From NCBI RefSeq assembly GCF_019429535.1, contig NZ_JAHXZM010000002.1:372001-436000 (forward strand): 64,000 nt of DNA, read 5' to 3'. This document shows positions 54,771 through 63,672 of the stretch, piece by piece. Positions within the stretch are counted from its first letter, which is position 1. Every line of letters begins with the position of its first letter. Source of the DNA: Sphingomonas citricola. Its GTDB lineage: Bacteria; Pseudomonadota; Alphaproteobacteria; Sphingomonadales; Sphingomonadaceae. Both the position numbers and the translations under genes were made by a program. A model generated the notes under the pieces. The model was not told the origin of the DNA and did no database searches. It worked only from the letters and a program-made list of their open reading frames with translations.

Positions 54771-55339
54771 AATCCCATCTCCTCGAACTGCTTCTGGTTC
54801 ATCGCGGGCGTCGCGATCTCGCCCGCTTCCATCAATTGCTTGAAGCGGCGCAGGTCGCGGCGCGCCTGGATCGCGGGTTCGCGCTGGAACATCTTCGCGA
54901 TCAGCTTGCCGACGACGCCGCCGGGCGGGTCGTACAGGATCGTCGCGGTCACCACCGTGCCGCGCTGCCCCGCGTCACGGAATTCGACGCGACCCGAATT
55001 GGGGACGTCGGCGCCTTCCTCGCTGGTCCAGGCAATCAGCGCACCCGGCTGATCCTCGGTCACGCGCGCGTCCCACTCGACGGTGGTGCCGCCCGGCGCC
55101 TTCACCACCCAGTGCGAACGCGTGGCGTCGGGCGTGTCGATGCTGACGACGTTCTCCATGAAATGCGGCAGGTTCGAGAAGTCGCGAAAATAGGCGTAGA
55201 CCTCCGCCACCGGCCTGTTGATCGTCACCGCGCGGGCAAGCGCGCTGCTGCCGTTCGCCTGCGGGATCGTCGCCGCGGTCAGTTCGTCGGGGTTCTTCTT
55301 CGCGGTCACCACTGGACCGTCGTCGCGGCTATCGGTCAT
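54767..55339 (-). CDS. SRPBCC (cyclase/dehydrase-like) lipid-binding protein
   Basis: This encodes 190 residues from ATG 55339 (GGAGG upstream). The START-like fold is seen in [40 protein letters not shown] and [20 protein letters not shown]. Such proteins bind or modify hydrophobic ligands. First of three tightly spaced genes with ADH and SDR; the group is often seen together in sphingomonads and rhizobia, in my recollection. Starts 73 bases from the FNR-type box. Confidence 0.85.
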   Translation of the reverse strand: MTDSRDDGPVVTAKKNPDELTAATIPQANGSSALARAVTINRPVAEVYAYFRDFSNLPHFMENVVSIDTPDATRSHWVVKAPGGTTVEWDARVTEDQPGALIAWTSEEGADVPNSGRVEFRDAGQRGTVVTATILYDPPGGVVGKLIAKMFQREPAIQARRDLRRFKQLMEAGEIATPAMNQKQFEEMGL

Positions 55340-55411
55340 GCGAGCCTCCGTTATCAGCGCGCCCTTGGAAGCGCGCGGGTCGTGCGCGCGTTCCGTCTCG
55401 CGGGTCACTTG

Positions 55412-55425
55412 TTGACGTAGATCAA
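55412..55425. promoter_or_regulatory. FNR/FixK-type box upstream of the SRPBCC operon
   Basis: TTGACGTAGATCAA fits TTGAY-N4-RTCAA, the recognition site of FNR/FixK-family regulators. The box centre is about 79 bases before the SRPBCC start on the minus strand, a normal activator position. The remaining gap to the plus-strand gene (55426-55571) has no other gene. Confidence 0.55.
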
Positions 55426-55571
55426 TGCCTTACGCGTCGTTGCCGTAACGATTGCGGCTGGGGTCCGACGAATGATGTCTGTCGCACGCGCGTGCGTTGC
55501 CCCGTCGCGTTGCCGCGATCATCTCGCCCTCGTCGCGTGCCATCAGGCCCGCTCAGGATCGGGAGAGGATC

Positions 55572-55994
55572 ATGTCCATCATCATCGCCGCCGCGCTGCT
55601 CGCCGCCCCCGCGGACGCCGCGCTCGTCCATCATGAACGCTTCGACCATGCCGGCGCACCGGTCGAGGTTACCTACCGCGGCGCCGTGTCGGCCGACGTG
55701 CGGCAGGTCGGCACCGTGTCGGCGCCCGGACGCCCGGCCACGCTGCATTGCCGCTGGCAGACGCGCGTCACCGTCGAGCGCTACGCGCGACGCGGTGACG
55801 ATCACGTCGTGACGCGACGGATCGAGACATCGGTGCCGCCGGGCGGCACGCGCCCCGGCTGGTGTAGCGCGCAGCGTGCCGCTATCGAGGCCGAGGTCGC
55901 CGCCGCGGGCGAACGGCTGCGCGCGCATCTGGCCGGGATGGCGATGCGCGACCGACCCGCGCTGATCGCCGAATTCGAGCAGATACGAGGGTAG
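55572..55994 (+). CDS. Small secreted hypothetical protein
   Basis: This encodes 140 residues from ATG 55572 (GAGAGG upstream) with a short signal (MSIIIAAALLAAPADAAL). The mature part contains two Cys (TLHCRWQTRVTVERY, PGWCSAQRAAI), probably a disulfide, with a beta-rich first half and a helical C-terminus (AAIEAEVAAAGERLRAHLAG). Family unknown. It starts the unit with the porin gene, 3 bases downstream. Confidence 0.65.
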   Translation: MSIIIAAALLAAPADAALVHHERFDHAGAPVEVTYRGAVSADVRQVGTVSAPGRPATLHCRWQTRVTVERYARRGDDHVVTRRIETSVPPGGTRPGWCSAQRAAIEAEVAAAGERLRAHLAGMAMRDRPALIAEFEQIRG

Positions 55995-55997
55995 TTC

Positions 55998-56735
55998 ATG
56001 CGTACATCCGCCATCGCCGCCTGGGCGCTCCTCGCCGCGGCCGCCGTGCCCGCGCAGGCGCAGGTCACCCCGCACGCCGGCGTCGAGGCGACGACGGACG
56101 AGCGGCGGCGCGGGATCAGCTGGAGCGACGGCGAGGGTGCGCTCGCCGCATCCGCGCGGCTCGATTTGTCGAGCGGATTCGACGTCGGCGTTCGCGCGCT
56201 GACCACCCGCGGCGACCCGCGCCACGGCGGCGCCGACGCGGTGTTCGAGCCGACGCTCGGGTACAGTCGCTCGGTCGACGGCTTCCGGCTGGACGCGTTC
56301 GCGACCGGACACGTCTTCACGAACGGCAACGGTCCGCTCGATTATTACGAGGGCGGAGCAGGGGCGAGCTACACGCTCGGCCCGGCAGAAGCGGGACTAG
56401 AGGCGCGTTACGCCCCGTCGCAGGACGCGATCGGCGGCAGCAACCTGTATCTGGCGGTGCGCGGGCGCGTCGGCGTGCCGTTGACCCCGTTCAGCTTCAC
56501 CGCCAGCGCCGGGCGGTCGAGCGGTGACGTGAACGACCCCGTTCGCGCGGCACGGTTGCGGCCCGACAATCGCTATTACGACTGGTCGTTCGGCGTGCAG
56601 CACGCCACCGGACCGCTCGTGCTGACGGTGGAATATACCGGCACCGACATCGATAACACGCGCGCGCTGTCGCCGTTCGCGGCGCGGAACAACGCGGGCG
56701 ACCGGATCGCGGCGCGCGCGGCGGTGAGTTTCTAG
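55998..56735 (+). CDS. TorF-family putative porin
   Basis: This encodes 245 residues with GAGG upstream of ATG 55998. The signal peptide is cleaved near AQAQ, then GVEATTDERRRGISWSDGEG, the hallmark of the TIGR02001/TorF family. Alternating beta strands follow (GYSRSVDGFRLDAFATGHVF, YDWSFGVQHATGPLVLTVEYTG), ending in the C-terminal Phe of an outer-membrane barrel. It is a small solute channel of unknown specificity. A terminator follows. Confidence 0.85.
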   Translation: MRTSAIAAWALLAAAAVPAQAQVTPHAGVEATTDERRRGISWSDGEGALAASARLDLSSGFDVGVRALTTRGDPRHGGADAVFEPTLGYSRSVDGFRLDAFATGHVFTNGNGPLDYYEGGAGASYTLGPAEAGLEARYAPSQDAIGGSNLYLAVRGRVGVPLTPFSFTASAGRSSGDVNDPVRAARLRPDNRYYDWSFGVQHATGPLVLTVEYTGTDIDNTRALSPFAARNNAGDRIAARAAVSF

Positions 56736-56804
56736 GCGCGGTCGGTCTGCTCCCGGTGTCCCGGTGTTGAGCCGGGGGGGCGGCTTACATAGCTCATGAA
56801 AGCG

Positions 56805-56836
56805 AAAAGGCGCCCGGATCGCTCCGGGCACCTTTT
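56805..56836. terminator. Bidirectional terminator between porin and glnA
   Basis: The stem GCCCGGA (56812-56818) with TCCGGGC (56823-56829) has an outer AAAAGG/CCTTTT pairing and a TCGC loop. T-runs follow on both strands, so it ends both the porin and glnA transcripts. Between it and glnA is a further 10-bp perfect hairpin at 56913-56935. Confidence 0.8.
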
Positions 56837-56941
56837 CTCATCTCGGGCAGCGCCGCGGCGAAGCCGCGTCGTCGGTCCTCGCCGATGCGAGGCCGGCCGG
56901 CCTTCGCGGTCTCGCGGGCAGCGCCGCTGCCCGCGTGCCGC

Positions 56942-58354
56942 TCAGGCGCTGTAATACATATCGAACTCGACCGGGCTCGGCGTCATCTCCCAGCGCGCGA
57001 CTTCCGACCACTTCAGTTCGACGTACGCCTCGATCTGATCCTTGGTGAACACGTCGCCCTTCAGCAGGAAGTCGTGATCGGCCTGGAGCGACTCGAGCGC
57101 CTCGCGCAGGCTCGCGCACACCGTCGGCACTTCCGCCAGTTCGGCCGGCGGCAGGTCGTACAAATTCTTGTCCATCGCCTCGCCCGGATGGACCTTGTTC
57201 TGGATGCCGTCCAGACCCGCCATCAGCAGCGCGGCGTAGGCGAGATACGGGTTCGCCATCGCGTCGGGGAAGCGCACCTCGACGCGCTTCGACTTCGGAC
57301 CGGTGCCGTACGGGATGCGGCACGACGCCGAACGGTTGCGCGCCGAGTAAGCGAGCAGCACCGGCGCTTCATAGCCCGGCACCAGCCGCTTGTAGCTGTT
57401 GGTGGTCGGGTTGGTGAACGCGTTGATCGCCTTCGCGTGCTTGATGATGCCGCCGATGAAATACAGGCAGGTGTCCGAGAGGCCCGCGTAGCCGTTGCCC
57501 GCGAACAGCGGCTCCTTGCCCTGCCAGATCGAGAAGTGCGTGTGCATCCCCGATCCGTTGTCCTCCTTGATCGGCTTCGGCATGAACGTCGCCGACTTGC
57601 CGTACGCGTGCGCGACCTGGTGCACGACGTACTTGTAGATCTGCATCCGGTCGGCGGTCTGCGTCAGCGTGCCGAAGGTCAGGCCAAGCTCGTGCTGCGC
57701 CGCCGCCACCTCGTGGTGGTGCTTGTCGCACGGCAGGCCCATCTCGATCATGGTCGAGACCATCTCGCCGCGGATGTCGACCGCCGAGTCGACCGGGGCG
57801 ACCGGGAAGTAGCCGCCCTTGGCGCGCGGACGGTGCGCAAGGTTGCCGCCCTCATATTCGCGGCCCGTGTTGGTCGGCAGCTCGATATCGTCGATCTTGA
57901 AATACGACTGGTTGTACGACGTGTCGAAACGGACGTCGTCGAACATGAAGAACTCGGCTTCCGGGCCGACGTAGACGGTGTCACCGATCCCGGTCTGCGC
58001 GACATAGGCCTCGGCGCGCTTCGCGGTGGTGCGCGGGTCGCGCGCATAGCCCTCGCCGGTCGAGGGCTCCACGATGTCGCAGAACACGATCAGCATCGGC
58101 GTCGCCGAGAACGGATCGGTGTAGACCGCGTCCAGGTCGGGCTTCAGGATCATGTCCGACTCGTTGATCGCCTTCCAGCCCTCGATCGAGGAGCCGTCGA
58201 ACATCAGGCCGTCGGTCCACTCGTCCTCGCCCATGACGCTCGCGACCATCGTCAGGTGCTGCCACTTGCCCTTGGGGTCGGTGAAGCGCAGATCGATCCA
58301 CTCGATCTCCTCGTCCTTGATCTTGCTCAGAACGTCTGCGGCCGTGTTCGCCAT
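56942..58354 (-). CDS. glnA: Glutamine synthetase type I
   Basis: This 470-residue enzyme makes glutamine from glutamate, ammonia and ATP as a dodecamer. The beta-grasp N-domain begins [20 protein letters not shown]. The active-site signatures are [33 protein letters not shown]-type [12 protein letters not shown] and [11 protein letters not shown]. The adenylylation site is Tyr399 in [10 protein letters not shown], so it is open to GlnE control. It is co-transcribed with glnB, 115 bases apart. Confidence 0.96.
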   Translation of the reverse strand: MANTAADVLSKIKDEEIEWIDLRFTDPKGKWQHLTMVASVMGEDEWTDGLMFDGSSIEGWKAINESDMILKPDLDAVYTDPFSATPMLIVFCDIVEPSTGEGYARDPRTTAKRAEAYVAQTGIGDTVYVGPEAEFFMFDDVRFDTSYNQSYFKIDDIELPTNTGREYEGGNLAHRPRAKGGYFPVAPVDSAVDIRGEMVSTMIEMGLPCDKHHHEVAAAQHELGLTFGTLTQTADRMQIYKYVVHQVAHAYGKSATFMPKPIKEDNGSGMHTHFSIWQGKEPLFAGNGYAGLSDTCLYFIGGIIKHAKAINAFTNPTTNSYKRLVPGYEAPVLLAYSARNRSASCRIPYGTGPKSKRVEVRFPDAMANPYLAYAALLMAGLDGIQNKVHPGEAMDKNLYDLPPAELAEVPTVCASLREALESLQADHDFLLKGDVFTKDQIEAYVELKWSEVARWEMTPSPVEFDMYYSA

Positions 58355-58469
58355 GTCGCTTCTTCCTTGATCGTGCGCCGCGCCCTAGGGGCCGGCCGTG
58401 ATGGAACTGGAGAAATGAAACCTAGGGGATGTCGGTCGCCGCGGCAGTGACCCGCGGATGACCGATGCG

Positions 58470-58979
<510 letters not shown>

Positions 58980-59807
58980 TCAGGCGTAGGGCGGCTTGTG
59001 CAGCCCGGCGGGCGAGGTCGTGAAGATCTCGCACCCCGTCTCGGTGATGCCGATCGAATGTTCGAACTGCGCCGAGAGCGAGCGGTCGCGCGTCACCGCG
59101 GTCCAGCCGTCGTCGAGCAGCTTCACGTCGGGGCGGCCGATGTTGATCATCGGCTCGACCGTGAAGATCATGCCCGGGCGCAATTCGGGCCCGGTGCCCG
59201 GCCGCCCGACGTGGACGACCTCGGGCGCGTCGTGGAACAGCCGCCCGACGCCGTGCCCGCAGAAATCGCGCACCACCCCGTAGCGGTGCGCCTCGGCATG
59301 GCGCTGCACCGCGTTCGCAATATCGCCCATGTGGTTGCCGGGCTTCGCCTGTTCGAGCCCGAGCATCAGGCATTCGTAGGTCACGTCGACCAATCTCTTG
59401 GCCTTCAGCGGCACGTCGCCGATCAGGTACATCCGGCTCGAATCGCCGTGCCAGCCATCGACGATCGGAGTCACGTCGACGTTGACGATGTCGCCCGATT
59501 TCAGCGCCTTCTCGGCGGGGATGCCGTGGCAGACGACGTGGTTGATCGAGATGCACGACGAATGCGTGTAGCCGCGGTAGCCGAGCGTCGCGGGCACGCC
59601 GCCGCGCTCCGCGATGAAGTCGTAGATCAGCCGGTCGATCTCGGCGGTCGTCACACCCGGCACCATGTGGGGCACGATCATGTCGAGCGTCTCGGCGGCG
59701 AGCCGCCCCGCCTTGTGCATGCCCGCGAAGGCGTCGGGGCCGTGCAGCTTGATCGCGCCATCGCGCCCGAGCGGCGCGTCGCTGGTGACGGTAACGTAGT
59801 TGGTCAT
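58980..59807 (-). CDS. map: Methionine aminopeptidase type I
   Basis: Removes the initiator Met. It is 275 residues from ATG 59807. Metal ligands: VNVDVTPIVDGWHGDSSRMY (Asp, Asp), GHGVGRLFHDAPEV (His), MIFTVEPMIN (Glu), and QFEHSIGITETG (Glu). Substrate His in ISINHVVCHGIP. The short N-terminus before the core fits the proteobacterial type. The ATG lacks a strong ribosome site. Confidence 0.95.
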   Translation of the reverse strand: MTNYVTVTSDAPLGRDGAIKLHGPDAFAGMHKAGRLAAETLDMIVPHMVPGVTTAEIDRLIYDFIAERGGVPATLGYRGYTHSSCISINHVVCHGIPAEKALKSGDIVNVDVTPIVDGWHGDSSRMYLIGDVPLKAKRLVDVTYECLMLGLEQAKPGNHMGDIANAVQRHAEAHRYGVVRDFCGHGVGRLFHDAPEVVHVGRPGTGPELRPGMIFTVEPMINIGRPDVKLLDDGWTAVTRDRSLSAQFEHSIGITETGCEIFTTSPAGLHKPPYA

Positions 59808-59872
59808 CGCCCGGATATAGCGTGACGCGCCCGCGTTTGCGAGGCTAAGCCCCGCCGTCATAGGAGTCAGGC

Positions 59873-60628
59873 ATGAGCGAACGCATCTGGACCGCTGCGC
59901 TGGTGGTGATCGGCGACGAAATCCTGTCGGGCCGCACACAGGACAAGAATGTCGCGCAGATCGCCGCGTGGCTCAACGTCCAGGGCATCCGGCTCGCCGA
60001 GGTCCGCGTCGTCGCCGACCGCGAGGAAGCGATCGTCGAGGCGGTCAACACGCTTCGCGCGCGCAACGATTATCTGTTCACCACCGGCGGCATCGGCCCG
60101 ACGCACGACGACATCACCGTCGACGCGATCGCCGCGGCACTCGGTGTCGGGGTCGAGCATCACCCGAAAGCGGTCGCGACGCTGGAGCGTTACTACGAGA
60201 CGCGCGGCGGCGTCACCGAGGCGCGGCTGCGCATGGCGCGCGTGCCCGCGGGCGCGGACCTGATCGAGAACCGCGTCTCGGGCGCGCCGGGTATCCGCAT
60301 CGACAACATCTTCATCATGGCGGGCGTGCCGCACATCACCGCGGGGATGCTCGACGCGCTGACCGGCACGCTCGAGGGCGGACGCCCGGTCGTATCCAAG
60401 TCGATCGGCGGCTGGGTCGCCGAGAGCGAGGTCGCCGACACGTTGCGCGCCGCCGAGAAAGCGCACGACGGCGTCGCGATCGGCAGCTACCCCTTCTTCC
60501 GCGAAGGTCGCGTCGGCGCGAACTTCGTCGTCCGCTCCCCCGACGAGGCGCTGGTCGACCGCTGCCTCGCCGACCTGACGCGCGCGCTGGAGGAAGCGGG
60601 TTACGCGATCACCGCGGGCGGTATCTGA
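59873..60628 (+). CDS. Stand-alone MoCF (MoaB/MogA/CinA-N-like) protein
   Basis: This is a 251-residue protein of the competence/damage-inducible CinA-like group. The first ~165 residues are a molybdopterin-binding domain: ALVVIGDEILSGRTQDKN, FTTGGIGPTHDDIT and MAGVPHITAGMLDAL. It lacks the C-terminal nicotinamide-nucleotide deamidase domain of full CinA. It faces mobA, but that may be chance. The role is unproven. Confidence 0.88.
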   Translation: MSERIWTAALVVIGDEILSGRTQDKNVAQIAAWLNVQGIRLAEVRVVADREEAIVEAVNTLRARNDYLFTTGGIGPTHDDITVDAIAAALGVGVEHHPKAVATLERYYETRGGVTEARLRMARVPAGADLIENRVSGAPGIRIDNIFIMAGVPHITAGMLDALTGTLEGGRPVVSKSIGGWVAESEVADTLRAAEKAHDGVAIGSYPFFREGRVGANFVVRSPDEALVDRCLADLTRALEEAGYAITAGGI

Positions 60629-60642
60629 GTATCGCTGGCGGC

Positions 60643-61191
60643 TCAGGCGTGCGGCGCGTCACCGTGTGACGCCGCGAGCGCCGCCAGGTCGCCGAGCGTG
60701 TTGACGTTCGGCACCGTCACCCCCGGCAATATCGCCGCGACGCCCGCATCCGTTGCCCAGCGCCGGATCGACCGGCTTTCACCCGACGCCAGTCGTGCGA
60801 GCAGCGGGTCGAGCAGCCGCACCGGCCAATGCCCGACCGTCGGCGCGTCCGCGGCATAGCTCGCCTCCCGCGCCAGCAGCGCCGCGACGAGCGTGTCCGG
60901 CAGGCTGGGCGTGTCGCACGCACTGGTCAGCACCGAGGCATGGCCGTGCGCCCGCGCGAAGCCAAGCGCCCCCGCGATCCCGCCGAGCGGGCCGAGATCG
61001 GCGTGCGGCAGATCAGGCGTTACCGCGATCGGCGCGTCGGCCCGCCCGACAACGACCAGCGCGTCGACGTGCGGCGCAAGGCTGGCGATCGCGTGCTGCA
61101 GCAGCGTCGGCTCGCCTAGCTGCGCGAGCGCCTTGTCGCGCCCGAAGCGCGTCGCGCGCCCGCCCGCCAGCACCGCACCCAGGATCGTCAT
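60643..61191 (-). CDS. mobA: Molybdenum cofactor guanylyltransferase
   Basis: This encodes 182 residues from ATG 61191, starting MTILGAVLAGGRATRFGRDK, the nucleotidyltransferase signature. The metal Asp is in TSACDTPSLPD, with GPLGGIAGAL (the GPLxG motif) in the middle. It adds GMP to molybdopterin. Slightly short, but complete. Confidence 0.88.
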   Translation of the reverse strand: MTILGAVLAGGRATRFGRDKALAQLGEPTLLQHAIASLAPHVDALVVVGRADAPIAVTPDLPHADLGPLGGIAGALGFARAHGHASVLTSACDTPSLPDTLVAALLAREASYAADAPTVGHWPVRLLDPLLARLASGESRSIRRWATDAGVAAILPGVTVPNVNTLGDLAALAASHGDAPHA

Positions 61192-61279
61192 GGGTTCGGC
61201 TTTATCAGTGGAGGGGAGAAAAGGGGAGGCGGCCCCGGCCAACCCGCCCTCGCACAAGCGAAGGCGGAGGGCCGATGGG

Positions 61280-61366
61280 TCAGAGCGTCGTGATGATGGC
61301 GCCGACCACCAGCGCCTGAGCCGCGAGCACCAGCACCGTGCTGGCCGCGGTTTCGAACATGCGCAT
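61280..61366 (-). CDS. Candidate 28-residue membrane micropeptide
   Basis: The ORF from ATG 61366 encodes MRMFETAASTVLVLAAQALV followed by VGAIITTL: a single transmembrane helix with almost no soluble part. GGAG stands 8 bases upstream of the ATG, but inside the arm of the hairpin at 61373-61404. No family is known to me. It sits between mobA and purB on the same strand. Confidence 0.5.
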   Translation of the reverse strand: MRMFETAASTVLVLAAQALVVGAIITTL

Positions 61367-61372
61367 ATGGGG

Positions 61373-61404
61373 TCTCCGATACCGGGTCATCCCGGTACCG
61401 GAGA
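61373..61404 (-). promoter_or_regulatory. Hairpin burying the ribosome site of the micropeptide
   Basis: On the minus strand, UCUCCGGUACCGGG pairs with CCCGGUAUCGGAGA (14 bp, one G-U, loop AUGA). The 3' arm contains the GGAG for ATG 61366, so translation would be off while the hairpin is folded. The region above it (61405-61470) has further TTGC/GCAA inverted repeats, likely the promoter. Confidence 0.55.
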
Positions 61405-61481
61405 TATGTAGATCGTTGCTTACGCACGCAATAAACGTGCGCAACAATCTTGCTTGCACGTGGTGCAATCGTTGCAGGCGT

Positions 61482-62795
61482 TCAGCCGCCGAATACGCGG
61501 TCGAAGATCGTATCGACGTGCTTGAAGTGATAGCCGAGGTCGAACTTGTCCTCGATCTCCGCGTGCGACAGCGCGGCGGTCACCTCGTCGTCGGCCTTGA
61601 GCAGATTGAGCAGCGACAGCGCGCCATCCGATTCCCACACCTTCATCGCGTTGCGCTGGACCAGGCGGTACGCGTCCTCGCGGCTCACCCCCGCCTGCGT
61701 CAGCGCGAGCAGCACGCGCTGCGAGTGGACGAGGCCACCCATGCGGTCGAGGTTCTTCTGCATCCGCTCGGGGTAGACGAGCAGCTTGTCGACCACGCCC
61801 GTCAACCGCGCGAGCGCGAAGTCGAGCGTCACGCACGCGTCCGGTCCGATGTACCGCTCGACCGAGGAATGCGAAATGTCGCGCTCGTGCCACAGCGCGA
61901 CATTCTCCAATGCCGGGGTCACGTAGCCGCGCACCATCCGCGCGAGCCCGGTCAGGTTCTCGGTCAGCACCGGGTTGCGCTTGTGCGGCATCGCCGACGA
62001 GCCCTTCTGTCCGGGCGAGAAATATTCCTCCGCTTCCAGCACCTCGGTGCGCTGCAGGTGCCGCACCTCGACCGCGACGCGCTCGATCGAGCCCGCGATC
62101 ACGCCCAATGTCGCGAAGAACATCGCGTGGCGATCACGCGGGATGACCTGCGTCGAGACGGGCTCCACCGTCAGCCCCATCTTCTCGGCCACGTGGCGCT
62201 CGACCGCCGGATCGATGTTGGCGAAGGTGCCGACCGCACCCGAGATCGCGCAAGTCGCGATGTCCGCGCGCGCGGCGACCAGCCGCTCGCGGTTGCGGCG
62301 GAACTCGGCATAGGCCTCGGCGAGCTTCAGCCCGAACGTCACCGGCTCGGCGTGGATGCCATGGCTGCGCCCGATCGTCGGCGTCAATTTGTGCTCGCGC
62401 GCGCGCCGTTCCAGCACGACCAGCAGCGCGTCGAGGTCGGCTATCAGGATGTCGGACGCGCGCGCCAGCTGCACCGACAGCGTCGTGTCGAGCACGTCGG
62501 ACGAGGTCATCCCCTGGTGCATGAAGCGCGCTTCGTCGCCGACCTGTTCGGCGACCCAGGTCAGGAACGCGATCACGTCGTGCTTGGTCACCGCCTCGAT
62601 CGCGTCGATCGCGGCGACGTCAATGACGGGGTCGGTCGCCCACCAGCGCCACAGCGCCTCCGCCGCCGATTTCGGCACCACGCCAAGCTCGGCGAGCGCG
62701 TCGGTCGCGTGCGCCTCGATCTCGAACCAGATGCGGTAGCGCGCCTCGGGCGCCCACAGCGCGGTCATCTCTGGGCGGGAGTAACGAGGGATCAC
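61482..62795 (-). CDS. purB: Adenylosuccinate lyase
   Basis: Acts twice in purine synthesis, releasing fumarate from SAICAR and adenylosuccinate. It is 437 residues from GTG 62795, with AAGGAG 7 bases upstream, giving the standard MIPRYSRPEMTALW start. The signature SSAMPHKRNPVLTEN and the catalytic region MTSSDVLDTTLSVQL are intact, as is GRSHGIHAEPVTFGLKL. Confidence 0.96.
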   Translation of the reverse strand: MIPRYSRPEMTALWAPEARYRIWFEIEAHATDALAELGVVPKSAAEALWRWWATDPVIDVAAIDAIEAVTKHDVIAFLTWVAEQVGDEARFMHQGMTSSDVLDTTLSVQLARASDILIADLDALLVVLERRAREHKLTPTIGRSHGIHAEPVTFGLKLAEAYAEFRRNRERLVAARADIATCAISGAVGTFANIDPAVERHVAEKMGLTVEPVSTQVIPRDRHAMFFATLGVIAGSIERVAVEVRHLQRTEVLEAEEYFSPGQKGSSAMPHKRNPVLTENLTGLARMVRGYVTPALENVALWHERDISHSSVERYIGPDACVTLDFALARLTGVVDKLLVYPERMQKNLDRMGGLVHSQRVLLALTQAGVSREDAYRLVQRNAMKVWESDGALSLLNLLKADDEVTAALSHAEIEDKFDLGYHFKHVDTIFDRVFGG

Positions 62796-63057
62796 GTGGC
62801 GGCTCCTTGAGCGGGGAAACGGGTGCGGTACGGCTATCAAATCCGAACCATGCGCCGCAGCAGGGAAACGGGTCATCGCACCCGAACGGCGGCGCGGCGG
62901 CCATTAGCAAAGCCCGCAAACCCTAGCAAATCCACCGGATTCAGGGCGATCGGCACCACAAAAGGTAACTTTGTTGCGGCGGCAGTCGTGATTGCGGCCG
63001 TGAAAGTAAAACCCTACATCCTGCTCAGCACACGGTTAGAACCAAAAGGAGACGGTG

Positions 63058-63555
63058 ATGCTCAAGTATGTTCTTTTCGCCTCGGCGATGACGATGGCCG
63101 CCCCCGCAATTGCGCAGCAGGCGCAAACCGCACCGCAGACCGCACCCGCAACTGGTGCGGACGCGACCGGAACTGCGGCGACCCCGTCGCAGGGCGCGCA
63201 GGCCGACGTGACGGCGACGCCGCAGGGCGATGCCGCAACTGCCACGACCCCGCCGGCGCAGACCGCGCAGACGCCGACGAGCGACCCCGCGACGCAGGGC
63301 ACGAACCAGCCCGATCAGGTCGCAGCGATCCTCGACAGCGAGTTCCCGACCTATGACAAGGACAAGTCGGGGTCGCTCAATAAGGCGGAATTCGCGAGTT
63401 GGATGGATACGCTGAAGGCGAAGGCCGATCCGAGCGCGAAGCCCGACAAGGCGTGGAACACCGCCGCGTTCAAGAAGGCCGACACCGACAAGTCGTCGAG
63501 CGTGAGCAAGACCGAGCTCGCCGCCTTCCTCAGCAGCAGCGCCAAGGCTGGCTGA
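63058..63555 (+). CDS. Secreted EF-hand calcium-binding protein
   Basis: This encodes 165 residues from ATG 63058 (AAGGAG 7 bases upstream). A signal peptide (YVLFASAMTMAAPAIAQ) is followed by a ~65-residue Ala/Thr/Gln/Pro low-complexity linker. Two EF-hands follow: DKDKSGSLNKAEF (complete) and DTDKSSSVSKTEL (Gly of loop position 6 replaced by Ser). Periplasmic; partner unknown. The 260-base gap before it (from purB) shows no gene. Confidence 0.85.
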   Translation: MLKYVLFASAMTMAAPAIAQQAQTAPQTAPATGADATGTAATPSQGAQADVTATPQGDAATATTPPAQTAQTPTSDPATQGTNQPDQVAAILDSEFPTYDKDKSGSLNKAEFASWMDTLKAKADPSAKPDKAWNTAAFKKADTDKSSSVSKTELAAFLSSSAKAG

Positions 63556-63577
63556 GCTTGGCTGACTGAATGACCGA

Positions 63578-63608
63578 ACGGCCGCCGGAGCGATCCGGCG
63601 GCCGTTTT
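63578..63608 (+). terminator. Intrinsic terminator after the EF-hand gene
   Basis: A perfect 12-bp stem, ACGGCCGCCGGA (63578-63589) with TCCGGCGGCCGT (63594-63605), encloses a GCGA loop and is followed by TTTCG. It is 23 bases past the EF-hand stop. Confidence 0.85.
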
Positions 63609-63672
63609 CGTGTTGGGGCCAGTGGACGCCGGCGGGAGCACCCATCACGTCCCCCGCATTGCCGACCCCGCG

